Assembly: GCA_017542145.1 (NCBI GenBank)
Contig: JAFXXQ010000012.1
Location: forward strand, 1-64,000
DNA: 64,000 nucleotides
Source of the DNA: Bacteroidaceae bacterium
GTDB lineage: Bacteria > Bacteroidota > Bacteroidia > Bacteroidales > Bacteroidaceae
Direction: 5' to 3'
Numbering within the stretch: the stretch's first letter is position 1; each line of letters starts with the position of its first letter. A program made the translations under genes and the position numbers. A model generated the notes under the pieces. It was not told the origin of the DNA and did no database searches. It saw only the letters and a program-made list of their open reading frames with translations. This document shows positions 54,423 through 61,974 of this stretch, one piece after another.

Positions 54423-57080
54423 CTATGCAGCGGGAAGGAGGGGAGGCCGTGTGGTGGTGCTGGTCAGGGATGCCGTGGGTGCCAGTGCCTTGCCGAGGAT
54501 GGTCTTCTGCCAACGCTGGGGCTTCTCCGAGACCTTGACGATGAGCTGCTCCTTGACGGCATTCATTGTCTTGCGCTTGCGGTACGTCAGGTCGATACCG
54601 AAGAACTTCATCTGCTCCACGAACTCTTCTACGCCGAACTCGTCGGGCAGGTTGGCCACTATCCGCTTGGCGTCCGAGGGGAGAGGGGTATTGGCCGTCT
54701 GCTGCCTGTTAGTGGCGACGAGCTTGTCCCCGAAGTTGGCTATCAGCTGGCTGTTAGTGGCGACGAGCTTGTCCCCGAAGTTGGCTATCAGCTGGCTGAA
54801 GGCGTACTCCGCCACCCAGAGGGCGTTATCTATCACGTCGTTCCGTCGGCGGCTGCTTTCCTCCCAGAGTTCGAAGGCAATCATTCCCGCGCGGAATCCG
54901 TTGTCGGCGGAACGGTTGAGCCACTCGTCAGGTATACCGAGGCGGCTGCACTCCTCGCGCTTCGCCTCGCGCCATTCGATGACTGCCTTGCTCAGCCAGT
55001 CGAGGTTGAGCCAGTGCTCGCCGCGAACCTTTCCCTCGTCGTCGAAGGTGAGGTTGTATCCGCGCTGGATGGCGGCGTCAATCGTATCCTGCTGCTTGGC
55101 GGTGAGCTTCCTGAAGCTTGGAGGCGCCATATATCGGCGGTCGCCGATGTCAGCGAGGATGAGGCGCTGGATGAGGCCGTTGTGGATACTCTCCTTGCTG
55201 CCGTAGAACTCCTTGATGAGGTCGGGCTGTCCTGCGAAGAGGCAGTTGATTCTGACGTTCACCTCTGCGCTGACGAAGTCCTCTCCTGCACGCTCCTGGC
55301 CGCAGAGCTCGTTGCAATACCCTTTTCGCCAGACGAGGCTGAGGTCGCCCCATAGGCCGCGTTTGGTGACGCCGATGGCCTCGCTGATTTCGCTGGTTGA
55401 GGTGTAGAGGGCGAGGCCCTGTGAACGCTGCTGGAGCTTGATGTACCCCGCGCGTGTAGCGTCTGCACCGCGTATCAGCTGGCGCACCACCTTTGGGTCC
55501 TCGGGCTGTTCCTTTTTATTCTTGGCGGCGCGCTTCTTCTCTCTATACTCGTCCTCGCGGAGGTTTTCTGTAGCCTCGCGCTCGCGGAGGCGGGCGAGTA
55601 TCAGCTCAGCATTGCCGAGAGCCCAGCTCTTTCCCTGGCCTGCTTTACCTGCGAGCACGACGTGGAAGAAGGGGTATTGCGTGAACCCCTCGCTGACGGC
55701 GTCCTCGCCCATTTTAGCCCTCAGCTGGCTGAACACCGTGCCCAATGGGGGCAGCGCGGTGAGGTATGCGGCGGCTCGGAGCGTGGGGTCAAGACAACGG
55801 TCCACCAACTCCTTGATGACGGGTGGAAGGACTTTCGGCATTTCCCACGCACACACGGGGGTGTACCCCTGTACCCCCTGTACCCCTGTACCCTCGTCGG
55901 GGGTCATAGCCTGCTTTCTGACGTCGTCGATGGCCTTGCAGAGGTCCTTGCCGATGTGGGCATTCATATGCTCGCGCTTGTATTTCACGGCATTAGCCAC
56001 TATCTGGTCCATTTCCCCTCCCGAGAGCTCCACGTCGGGCAATGCCGCACGGATGGCAGCCGCCTCGCCGTCGGTGATGCTGGTCAGCTCGCGGGCAAGC
56101 TCCAGCAGCTGCGTATTCCGCTGGCCCTGCACAGGCAGGCGCCCGTACTTATTCACCAGATACCGCTCGGCAATGTCCTTCAGGGGCACGCCCTCATACG
56201 TCGTCTGCACCTCCACGGCCTCCACGGCCTCGGCGTCCCCAAGACTATGAGAAGCACTGACGTTCTGAATTTCAGATGATTGCTCGGAACTGCCAGAGCC
56301 CTCAACCTTGTGCGGCCACAGCGTGGGGGGCATAGGGGCGTCCTCCCTCTTCTTGTCCATTGTCTGCTTCCTGTCCTTTGCTTTCTTTGTGTCCATTGCC
56401 ATCAGACTTTCGTAATGCTTCTCTGTCGGCCACAGCAAGTCGTCGTTACGCTTGATGATGTCGTCGCGGGTGACCACGAAGCTCCCGCGGGCATCGTCCG
56501 TACACGATGTGTCCACCTCGCCCCCCGACGAGGCAATGATGACGCCCCACTTTTTCTTGAAATCGGCCTGGATTTCAGGGATTTCACGTCCCTTGCGCTC
56601 CACGATGATGTGGAGGCCGTGACCCTTCACCGTGACGTGTGCCAGCGCCACCTGCTCCCAGCTCAGCAGCCCGTTGTGGACCAGCTTCGCCCAGAGTTCA
56701 CGGGGTGTGCCAGTCGTGATGCCGTCGATGTCAATCATTCCCAGCGTCGAGCGCCGCTTCGTGGGGTTGTCTCCCTTTCGGGGAGCCTCAGGGAACTCGG
56801 CGTGGAAGGTGATGACGGGCAGTGTGCTTTTCTTCAGCTCGTTGGCTTTGTCCGCGTCGTGCTCCTCGTCGTAGATGCGGCGCACTTCCCTGATGGTCTT
56901 TGCCACGTCGGTGCTGTCAATCAGCTCCTCGAACGCTTTTTTCGTGAGGGGGGACACCTTCTTGGCCTCCCAGCAATGGGGCGACCAGCTACACTGCACC
57001 CGGCTACGCTCCCTGTCCTCGATTGTTTTGTTTACTTGCAGGCCCGTAGCCTGCGTTTCGGAATGTAAAGTTTCCTCCAT
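54423..57080 (-). CDS. Primase-helicase-like protein (BT4734-type N-domain + DUF3987)
   Basis: The product has 885 residues. The N-terminal domain (about 25-215) matches the BT4734/VirE-N family and shows a primase-polymerase-like pattern: MIDIDG (Asp117, Asp119), KGHGLHIIV (His157), EVDTSC (Asp190). Residues about 410-720 are DUF3987-type with a Walker A GKAGQGKS (478-485). A linker (230-300) is low in complexity. Near residues 397-409 the code consists of TGTACCCC repeats, and near 760-791 a 45-bp duplication doubles SQLIANFGDKLVATN. Such proteins belong to Bacteroidales mobile elements; a replication-initiation role is inferred. Confidence 0.78.
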   Translation of the reverse strand: MEETLHSETQATGLQVNKTIEDRERSRVQCSWSPHCWEAKKVSPLTKKAFEELIDSTDVAKTIREVRRIYDEEHDADKANELKKSTLPVITFHAEFPEAPRKGDNPTKRRSTLGMIDIDGITTGTPRELWAKLVHNGLLSWEQVALAHVTVKGHGLHIIVERKGREIPEIQADFKKKWGVIIASSGGEVDTSCTDDARGSFVVTRDDIIKRNDDLLWPTEKHYESLMAMDTKKAKDRKQTMDKKREDAPMPPTLWPHKVEGSGSSEQSSEIQNVSASHSLGDAEAVEAVEVQTTYEGVPLKDIAERYLVNKYGRLPVQGQRNTQLLELARELTSITDGEAAAIRAALPDVELSGGEMDQIVANAVKYKREHMNAHIGKDLCKAIDDVRKQAMTPDEGTGVQGVQGYTPVCAWEMPKVLPPVIKELVDRCLDPTLRAAAYLTALPPLGTVFSQLRAKMGEDAVSEGFTQYPFFHVVLAGKAGQGKSWALGNAELILARLREREATENLREDEYREKKRAAKNKKEQPEDPKVVRQLIRGADATRAGYIKLQQRSQGLALYTSTSEISEAIGVTKRGLWGDLSLVWRKGYCNELCGQERAGEDFVSAEVNVRINCLFAGQPDLIKEFYGSKESIHNGLIQRLILADIGDRRYMAPPSFRKLTAKQQDTIDAAIQRGYNLTFDDEGKVRGEHWLNLDWLSKAVIEWREAKREECSRLGIPDEWLNRSADNGFRAGMIAFELWEESSRRRNDVIDNALWVAEYAFSQLIANFGDKLVATNSQLIANFGDKLVATNRQQTANTPLPSDAKRIVANLPDEFGVEEFVEQMKFFGIDLTYRKRKTMNAVKEQLIVKVSEKPQRWQKTILGKALAPTASLTSTTTRPPLLPAA
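54706..54798. repeat. 45-bp exact tandem duplication inside the primase-like gene
   Basis: The sequence at 54706-54750 repeats exactly at 54751-54795 and continues 3 bp more. It is in frame and doubles 15 residues. Confidence 0.95.
55857..55893. repeat. TGTACCCC-type repeat within the CDS
   Basis: Four TGTACCC words in a row at 8-9-bp spacing, encoding GTGVQGVQGYTPV on the minus strand. The same words form the inverted repeat at 57388/57633 and occur at 60026. Confidence 0.88.
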
Positions 57081-57178
57081 AATTAATTTTTTTTTATTTA
57101 TATTATATGGCGCCTATCTATCCCCCGGTACGACTACGGCGCCTTCCCTCGTCGTTACCGGTTTTTTTCGTTTTTGAG

Positions 57179-57210
57179 CAAATATACAAACAAATTTTTA
57201 AAAAAAGAAA
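57179..57210 (-). promoter_or_regulatory. Possible promoter of the primase-like gene
   Basis: On the minus strand TATATTTG (57179-57186) is a -7 box with TTTC 20 nt upstream. The start codon is 98 bp away. Confidence 0.5.
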
Positions 57211-57387
57211 TTCATCAATGACTTCACTACTATAAATAGCCTCATCTTCGGAAAAAGTCAACTTTTTTTAGGCTTCACCGCAAAAAAGTGTCCACCACTT
57301 GCCCTTTCCTCTGTAGCATAGCCCCCCACAGGTCTCCCTATATATATAATAAATATAAGGTACGCGCGTGCGCGATGGGCACACAGC

Positions 57388-57424
57388 GGGTACAGGCGGT
57401 ACAGGGGTACAGGGGGTACACCCC
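57388..57424. repeat. 37-bp inverted repeat, left arm
   Basis: This arm is the exact reverse complement of 57633-57669. It is built from GTACAGG(GG) words with C-rich ends. The 57081-57809 gap contains no gene; it holds this pair, further palindromes and tandem repeats between divergent primase and HU genes. Confidence 0.97.
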
Positions 57425-57499
57425 CCTATCCCCTCCCGCTGATACGCCCAGCTGTCGATGAGCCTAGGCTAATGAATAGAACTTTTCAGAGAAAGTTAT

Positions 57500-57537
57500 T
57501 ATTTATATCTATTATCGGAATAAAGTAGATATAAATA
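57500..57537. repeat. 12-bp A/T-rich inverted repeat
   Basis: TATTTATATCTA and TAGATATAAATA pair perfectly around a 14-nt loop, in the middle of the loop of the 37-bp inverted repeat. Confidence 0.9.
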
Positions 57538-57632
57538 GACCCACCTCATAAGAGACATAGTCAGGACTATTATCTATTCTGGTAATCACTCTCTCACTAA
57601 TCACCCCCGTCGCCCCCACGCGCGCGGACATA

Positions 57633-57669
57633 GGGGTGTACCCCCTGTACCCCTGTACCGCCTGTACCC
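57633..57669. repeat. 37-bp inverted repeat, right arm
   Basis: It pairs with 57388-57424 over all 37 bases, leaving a 208-nt loop. Confidence 0.97.
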
Positions 57670-57670
57670 T

Positions 57671-57721
57671 CAGCGCAGGGCAAAAATCTGCCAGCGCAGG
57701 CAAAAAAATCTGCAGATTTTT
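57671..57721. repeat. 21-bp direct repeat and A/T palindrome
   Basis: CAGCGCAGG(G)CAAAAATCTGC occurs twice, starting at 57671 and 57692. The second copy runs into a perfect 18-bp palindrome AAAAATCTG/CAGATTTTT (57704-57721). It resembles iterons beside an A/T-rich segment. Confidence 0.85.
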
Positions 57722-57809
57722 GGGATTTTTCGAAAAAACAAACTATTTATTTGTAGGTTAAGGAAAAACTTTAACCCTGATAATAATAACAAAAAAAAAC
57801 ACAGGAACT

Positions 57810-58226
57810 ATGGCAATTACGTACAAAGTTGTGGGTTGTACCAACCCAAGAGGTGCCCAGGGCGTCGACTACGCCACGAACCGCGCCACAAAGACGGGCG
57901 ACTATGACTTCCGTGCCCTCGCCGAGGACATCCAGCACGCCACTACGGTGACGAAGGCCGATGTGGTGGCCGTGCTCACCGCCATGAAGGAGTTCATCAA
58001 GCAGCATCTGCTGCAGGGCCAGCGCATCGTGCTGCAGGAAATCGGTGCCCTCCAGGTGAACCTCCGCAGCAAGTGCTTTGCACAGAGCATCATCCCGCTG
58101 GAGGCGTTCGAGCCCGACACGTACATCAAGGGGTGCGGCATCCGCTTCCGTCCCGAGGCCGAGCTGCTCCGCTACGTCCGCAGCAACCGCACGCTCAAGC
58201 GCATCCCCAGCGAGCTAATGGCTTAA
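57810..58226 (+). CDS. HU-like DNA-binding protein
   Basis: The 138-residue product belongs to the Bacteroidetes HU-related family ('histone-like, putative'). HU-type features are VTKADVVAVLTAMKEFIKQH, LQGQRIVLQEIGALQVNL and the arm-like SKCFAQSIIPLEAFEP. It probably bends DNA. Such genes are often near capsule loci or mobile elements in Bacteroidales. It is divergent from the primase-like gene across the repeat-rich gap and may bind there. Confidence 0.85.
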   Translation: MAITYKVVGCTNPRGAQGVDYATNRATKTGDYDFRALAEDIQHATTVTKADVVAVLTAMKEFIKQHLLQGQRIVLQEIGALQVNLRSKCFAQSIIPLEAFEPDTYIKGCGIRFRPEAELLRYVRSNRTLKRIPSELMA

Positions 58227-58342
58227 GGCTGAGCGACTGAGCGATTAGTGATTAGTGACCTGATGAACGCCCGCTTCCAAGGGTATTATCTTTCACTAAT
58301 CACTATTTCTTTTTTTCACTGTTTTTTTTCAGGAAAATATAC

Positions 58343-58350
58343 TATCTTTG
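58343..58350 (+). promoter_or_regulatory. -7 box of the prfB promoter
   Basis: TATCTTTG followed by CAC, 24 bp before the prfB start. A weak ACTG at 58318-58321 lies 21 nt upstream as the -33 candidate. Confidence 0.55.
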
Positions 58351-58373
58351 CACTCCCAAAAACAGTGACACCT

Positions 58374-59483
58374 ATGATTACCCAAGACCAATTGAAGGAT
58401 TGCCAGGTACGCGTCGAAGCCCTCGAACGCTACCTCGCCATCCCCGACAAGCAGATACAGGTGGAGGAAGAGCAGCTCCGCACCCAGGCCCCAGGATTCT
58501 GGGATGACCCCAAGGCCGCCGAACGCCAGATGAAGAAAGTCAAGCAGTTGCAGGCGTGGATTGACGGTTACCGCGAGGTGCGCAGCCTGACCGACGAACT
58601 CGCCCTCGCCTGCGACTTCTACCGCGACGAACTGGTCACCGAAGCCGAGGTGGACGACACCTACGCCCGCACCATCCGCGCCATCGAAGCCCTCGAGCTG
58701 AAGAATATGCTCCGCGACGAGGCCGACAATATGGACTGCGTGCTGAAAATCAACTCGGGCGCTGGCGGTACCGAGGCACAGGACTGGGCCCAGATGCTGA
58801 TGCGGATGTACCTCCGCTGGGCCGAGGCCAACGGCTACAAAACCAGCATCCAGAACCTCCAGGACGGCGACGAGGCTGGCATCAAGACCGTCACCATACA
58901 GGTCGAAGGACCCTACGCCTACGGCTACCTGAAGGGCGAGAACGGCGTCCACCGCCTCGTCCGCGTCAGCCCCTACAATGCCCAGGGCAAGCGCATGACC
59001 TCGTTCGCCTCCGTCTTCGCCACACCCCTCGTCGACGACAGCATCGAGGTCGCCATCGACCAAAGCAAAATCTCGTGGGACTACTTCCGCAGCGGCGGCG
59101 CAGGCGGACAGAACGTCAACAAGGTCTCATCGGGCGTCCGCCTCCGCTACCAGTACAAAGACCCCTACACAGGCGCAGAGGAGGAAATCCTCATCGAGAA
59201 CACCGAGACGCGCGACCAGCCCAAGAACAAGGAGAACGCCCTGCGACTGCTGCGCTCGCAGCTCTACGACCGTGAACTCCAGCACCGTATGGAGGAGCAG
59301 GCCAAGGTGGAGGCGGGGAAGAAGAAGATTGAATGGGGTTCGCAGATACGCTCGTACGTCTTCGACGACCGCCGCGTGAAAGACCACCGCACAGGCTACC
59401 AGACCAGCGACGTCGCCGCCGTGATGGACGGCAAAATCGACGGCTTCATCAAGGCCTGGCTTATGGGCAGTCAGGAGGAGTAA
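58374..59483 (+). CDS. prfB: Peptide chain release factor 2
   Basis: The start was set at MITQDQLKDCQVRVEALERY, giving 369 residues. The catalytic GGQ is in SGGAGGQNVNKVSSG near residue 245. The stop-codon recognition loop reads VSPYNAQGKRMTSFASVF, that is SPY where E. coli RF2 has SPF. The frame is continuous from the start, with no in-frame TGA, so the programmed +1 frameshift found in many prfB genes is absent. It lies 3 nt before the CYTH gene. Confidence 0.96.
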   Translation: MITQDQLKDCQVRVEALERYLAIPDKQIQVEEEQLRTQAPGFWDDPKAAERQMKKVKQLQAWIDGYREVRSLTDELALACDFYRDELVTEAEVDDTYARTIRAIEALELKNMLRDEADNMDCVLKINSGAGGTEAQDWAQMLMRMYLRWAEANGYKTSIQNLQDGDEAGIKTVTIQVEGPYAYGYLKGENGVHRLVRVSPYNAQGKRMTSFASVFATPLVDDSIEVAIDQSKISWDYFRSGGAGGQNVNKVSSGVRLRYQYKDPYTGAEEEILIENTETRDQPKNKENALRLLRSQLYDRELQHRMEEQAKVEAGKKKIEWGSQIRSYVFDDRRVKDHRTGYQTSDVAAVMDGKIDGFIKAWLMGSQEE

Positions 59484-59485
59484 CT

Positions 59486-59971
59486 ATGGAAATCGAACGC
59501 AAATTCCTCGTCAAGGACGACAGCTACAAGGCGCTGTCCTACAGCCACTCAGAGATACTGCAAGGCTACATTGCCCGTGGCAGCGGACGCACCGTCCGCA
59601 TCCGACTCCGCAAGGAAGCCGCCACCCAGACCGAGCGCTCCTACCTCACCATCAAAGGCCCTTCGACCGACGGCATCAGCCGCTACGAATGGGAGAAGGA
59701 AATCCCTTACAACGAGGCACTTGAACTCTTCGCCATCTGTCAGCCAGGCCGTGTGCGCAAAACCCGCTGGCTCGTCCGCTCAGGCCACCACACGGTGGAG
59801 GTCGACGAGTTTCACGACGACAACGACGGCCTCGTATTCGCCGAAATCGAGCTATCTGCACCCGACGAGCCCTATGAGGCCCCTCCCTTCCTCGGCACCG
59901 AAGTCACGGGCGACCCCCACTACTACAACGGCTACATCTCCTGCCACCCCTACAAGGAGTGGAGGCCTTAG
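59486..59971 (+). CDS. CYTH domain protein (triphosphate tunnel family)
   Basis: The start was set at MEIERKFLVKDDSYKALSYS, 2 nt after the prfB stop, giving 161 residues. The N-terminal ExExK motif (EIERK) and the alternating charged strands (TVRIRLRKE, YLTIKG, YEWEKEIPY, VEVDEFHD, FAEIEL) define a complete CYTH fold, which binds triphosphates with divalent metal. Likely substrates are inorganic triphosphate or nucleotides; the actual one is unknown. Confidence 0.92.
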   Translation: MEIERKFLVKDDSYKALSYSHSEILQGYIARGSGRTVRIRLRKEAATQTERSYLTIKGPSTDGISRYEWEKEIPYNEALELFAICQPGRVRKTRWLVRSGHHTVEVDEFHDDNDGLVFAEIELSAPDEPYEAPPFLGTEVTGDPHYYNGYISCHPYKEWRP

Positions 59972-60025
59972 AATAGCCTAAGAAACACAGGAAACTCCCC
60001 GTACAGTCAAGCCCCACACAACGGC

Positions 60026-60043
60026 ACAGGGGTACAGGGGTAC
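60026..60043. repeat. GTACAGGG-type repeat
   Basis: ACAGGGGTACAGGGGTAC, the same words as in the 37-bp inverted repeat, sits between the convergent CYTH and ACT genes. Confidence 0.8.
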
Positions 60044-60084
60044 GCCCTATATTCCTAAATTACAAACCGCTGAATCTTCTGACC

Positions 60085-60510
60085 TCAGAATGCCATCAGG
60101 TCGGCATCGGTAATAAAGGAGAGGTTGTTGTCGCGCACCACCTCGCGGACGGCATCCAGGTTATTTGCCCGCATCACCAGCACCAGCTTCGCCACGAAGT
60201 TGAAGCAGTACATATACTCTATGGAGATGCCGCGCTTCGTAAACAGCTCCACCACCCGCGCAAAGTCAGCCGCCAGAGGGTCGATGCTGATGGCCACCAC
60301 GTCGTTCATCGACACCAGCACGCCAGCCTCTTTCAGGCACTTGTATGCCCGCTGCTGGTCGCTGGTAATCAGACGCATCAGTCCATAGTCGGCCGTGTCG
60401 GCAACCGTGGCGCTCACAATGTGAACCTCAGCCTTGCTCAGGATGGCCAGCAACTGCGCCAGCTGACCGAACTTGTTTTCCAGGAATAGGGATATCTGCT
60501 TGATAGTCAT
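60085..60510 (-). CDS. ACT-domain amino-acid-binding protein
   Basis: The 141-residue product consists of two ACT folds (ISLFLENKFGQLAQLLAILS, GLMRLITSDQQRAYKCLKEA, then FTKRGISIEYMYCFNFVAK). It has no catalytic domain, so it is probably a regulator that senses an aromatic or other amino acid. It lies 33 bp downstream of paaK, and this pairing is common in anaerobes. Confidence 0.9.
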   Translation of the reverse strand: MTIKQISLFLENKFGQLAQLLAILSKAEVHIVSATVADTADYGLMRLITSDQQRAYKCLKEAGVLVSMNDVVAISIDPLAADFARVVELFTKRGISIEYMYCFNFVAKLVLVMRANNLDAVREVVRDNNLSFITDADLMAF

Positions 60511-60543
60511 AATACTTCAATTTTCAATCATCAATTTTCAATC

Positions 60544-61851
60544 TTAATGGTTGCGTCGCATATCCTTGACGCGTACGGCCTTGCCCTCGCTCTTGGGCAG
60601 CGAACCAGGCGCCACCAGGCGGACGCGCGGCGTGAGCAGTATCTCGTCCTTCAACTGGCGGGTAATCTCCTTCGTCAGCGACGTCAGCGAGCCGTAGTCA
60701 TCGGTAATGGCGGCCAGCTCCACCTCGATGGTCATCTCGTCGTTGTCGCCAACGGTCTCAATGGTAATCAGATAGTCGCTGCCCAGCTCGGGGAAGCCCA
60801 TCAGAATCTTCTCCACCTGCACGGGGAAGATGTTGACACCCTTGACAATCAGCATATCGTCCGAGCGGCCCTTGAAGCGGTCGATGCGTCGGTGTGTGCG
60901 GCCGCAGGGACACGTTCCCGTAAGGAAACGCGTGAGGTCGCGCGTGCGGTAGCGCAGCAGCGGCATACCCTCGCGGCGGAGCGTCGTCAGCACCAGCTCG
61001 CCCACCTCGCCATCAGGCACGGGCTCAAGCGTCACGGGGTCGACAATCTCGGCAATGTAGTAGTCCTCCCAGATGTGGAGGCCGTTCTGCTCCTTACATT
61101 CAAAGGCCACGCCAGGACCATTCATCTCGCTCATACCGAAGCAGTTGTATGCCTTCACGCCCAGCAGCTCCTCAATGCGTCGGCGCTGCTCCTCGCTGTG
61201 CGGCTCGGCACCGATGATGAGGGTCGTAAGCTTGGTGTCCTTGACGGGGTCGATGCCCTCCTCGTGGAAAACGGCTGCCAGACGGGTGGCATACGAGGGG
61301 ATGGCGTGCAGTGCCGTCGAGCCGAAGTCGGTGATGAACTTTATCTGCCGTTTACTGTTTCCCGCAGCCGCAGGCACCGTCATAGCACCCAGTCTTTCAG
61401 CGCCGTACTGGATTCCAAGGCCACCCGTAAACATTCCGTAGCCGCTGGTGTTCTGGATGACGTCGGTATCGCGGAGGCCCACCATATACATACATCTCGC
61501 CACCTGGTTGGCCCAGTCGTCAAGGTCCTGCTGCGTGTGGCAGACCACCGTGGGGTTGCCCGTCGTGCCGCTCGACGAGTGGACGCGCACAATCTTCTCC
61601 AAAGGTACCGCACACAAGCCGAAGGGATAGTGGCTGCGCAGGTCGTCTTTCGTGGTGAACGGCAGCCGCCTGAGGTCGTCAAGACTCTGGATGCTCTCGG
61701 GTGTAATACCCCGCTCACGCAGAATGGGCTCGTAGAATGGCGAAGCCATCGTCCGCCGCACCGTCTCACGCAAACGTTCCACCTGCAATGCCGTCAGTTC
61801 AGCCCGCGACATCGTCTCATACTCTGGTTCCCAGTATTTTCCGTCCTTCAT
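60544..61851 (-). CDS. paaK: Phenylacetate-CoA ligase
   Basis: The 435-residue AMP-forming ligase makes arylacetyl-CoA. The ATP-binding loop VHSSSGTTGNPTVV lies near residue 95, with YNCFGMSEMNGPGVAFE and the hinge YRTRDLTRF, and the C-terminal RIDRFKGRSDDMLIVKGVNI. The neighbouring iorAB genes produce arylacetyl-CoA from aromatic 2-oxo acids, so this enzyme may work in either direction of that pathway. Confidence 0.95.
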   Translation of the reverse strand: MKDGKYWEPEYETMSRAELTALQVERLRETVRRTMASPFYEPILRERGITPESIQSLDDLRRLPFTTKDDLRSHYPFGLCAVPLEKIVRVHSSSGTTGNPTVVCHTQQDLDDWANQVARCMYMVGLRDTDVIQNTSGYGMFTGGLGIQYGAERLGAMTVPAAAGNSKRQIKFITDFGSTALHAIPSYATRLAAVFHEEGIDPVKDTKLTTLIIGAEPHSEEQRRRIEELLGVKAYNCFGMSEMNGPGVAFECKEQNGLHIWEDYYIAEIVDPVTLEPVPDGEVGELVLTTLRREGMPLLRYRTRDLTRFLTGTCPCGRTHRRIDRFKGRSDDMLIVKGVNIFPVQVEKILMGFPELGSDYLITIETVGDNDEMTIEVELAAITDDYGSLTSLTKEITRQLKDEILLTPRVRLVAPGSLPKSEGKAVRVKDMRRNH

Positions 61852-61890
61852 TCGTTATAGGGTTTTTAAGTGATTGCTGATAATTTGGTG

Positions 61891-61922
61891 CAAAATTACG
61901 GATAATCGTGAAGAAATCCAAA
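61891..61922 (-). promoter_or_regulatory. paaK promoter
   Basis: On the minus strand TTTG, a 20-nt spacer and TAATTTTG are a full consensus promoter, about 40 bp before the paaK ATG. It lies immediately beside the divergent iorA promoter. Confidence 0.8.
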
Positions 61923-61931
61923 AAAATGCCG

Positions 61932-61939
61932 TACCTTTG
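61932..61939 (+). promoter_or_regulatory. iorA -7 box
   Basis: TACCTTTG, 35 bp before the iorA ATG. The -33 candidate (CGTG, 61907-61910) falls inside the paaK promoter, so the two divergent promoters overlap. Confidence 0.65.
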
Positions 61940-61974
61940 CAAACTATTTTACAAAACCATCATCCATACCACCT

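Noticed and set aside
57512..57703. Short minus-strand frame in the primase-HU gap
   Set aside because: It runs through the inverted and direct repeats and has no family match that I recognise.
58248..58373. In-frame extension upstream of prfB
   Set aside because: It includes the promoter -7 box and low-complexity DNA; MITQDQLKD matches the family start.
60547..61860. 437-codon plus-strand frame opposite paaK
   Set aside because: paaK has clear motifs on the minus strand; the opposite frame is an antisense artefact.
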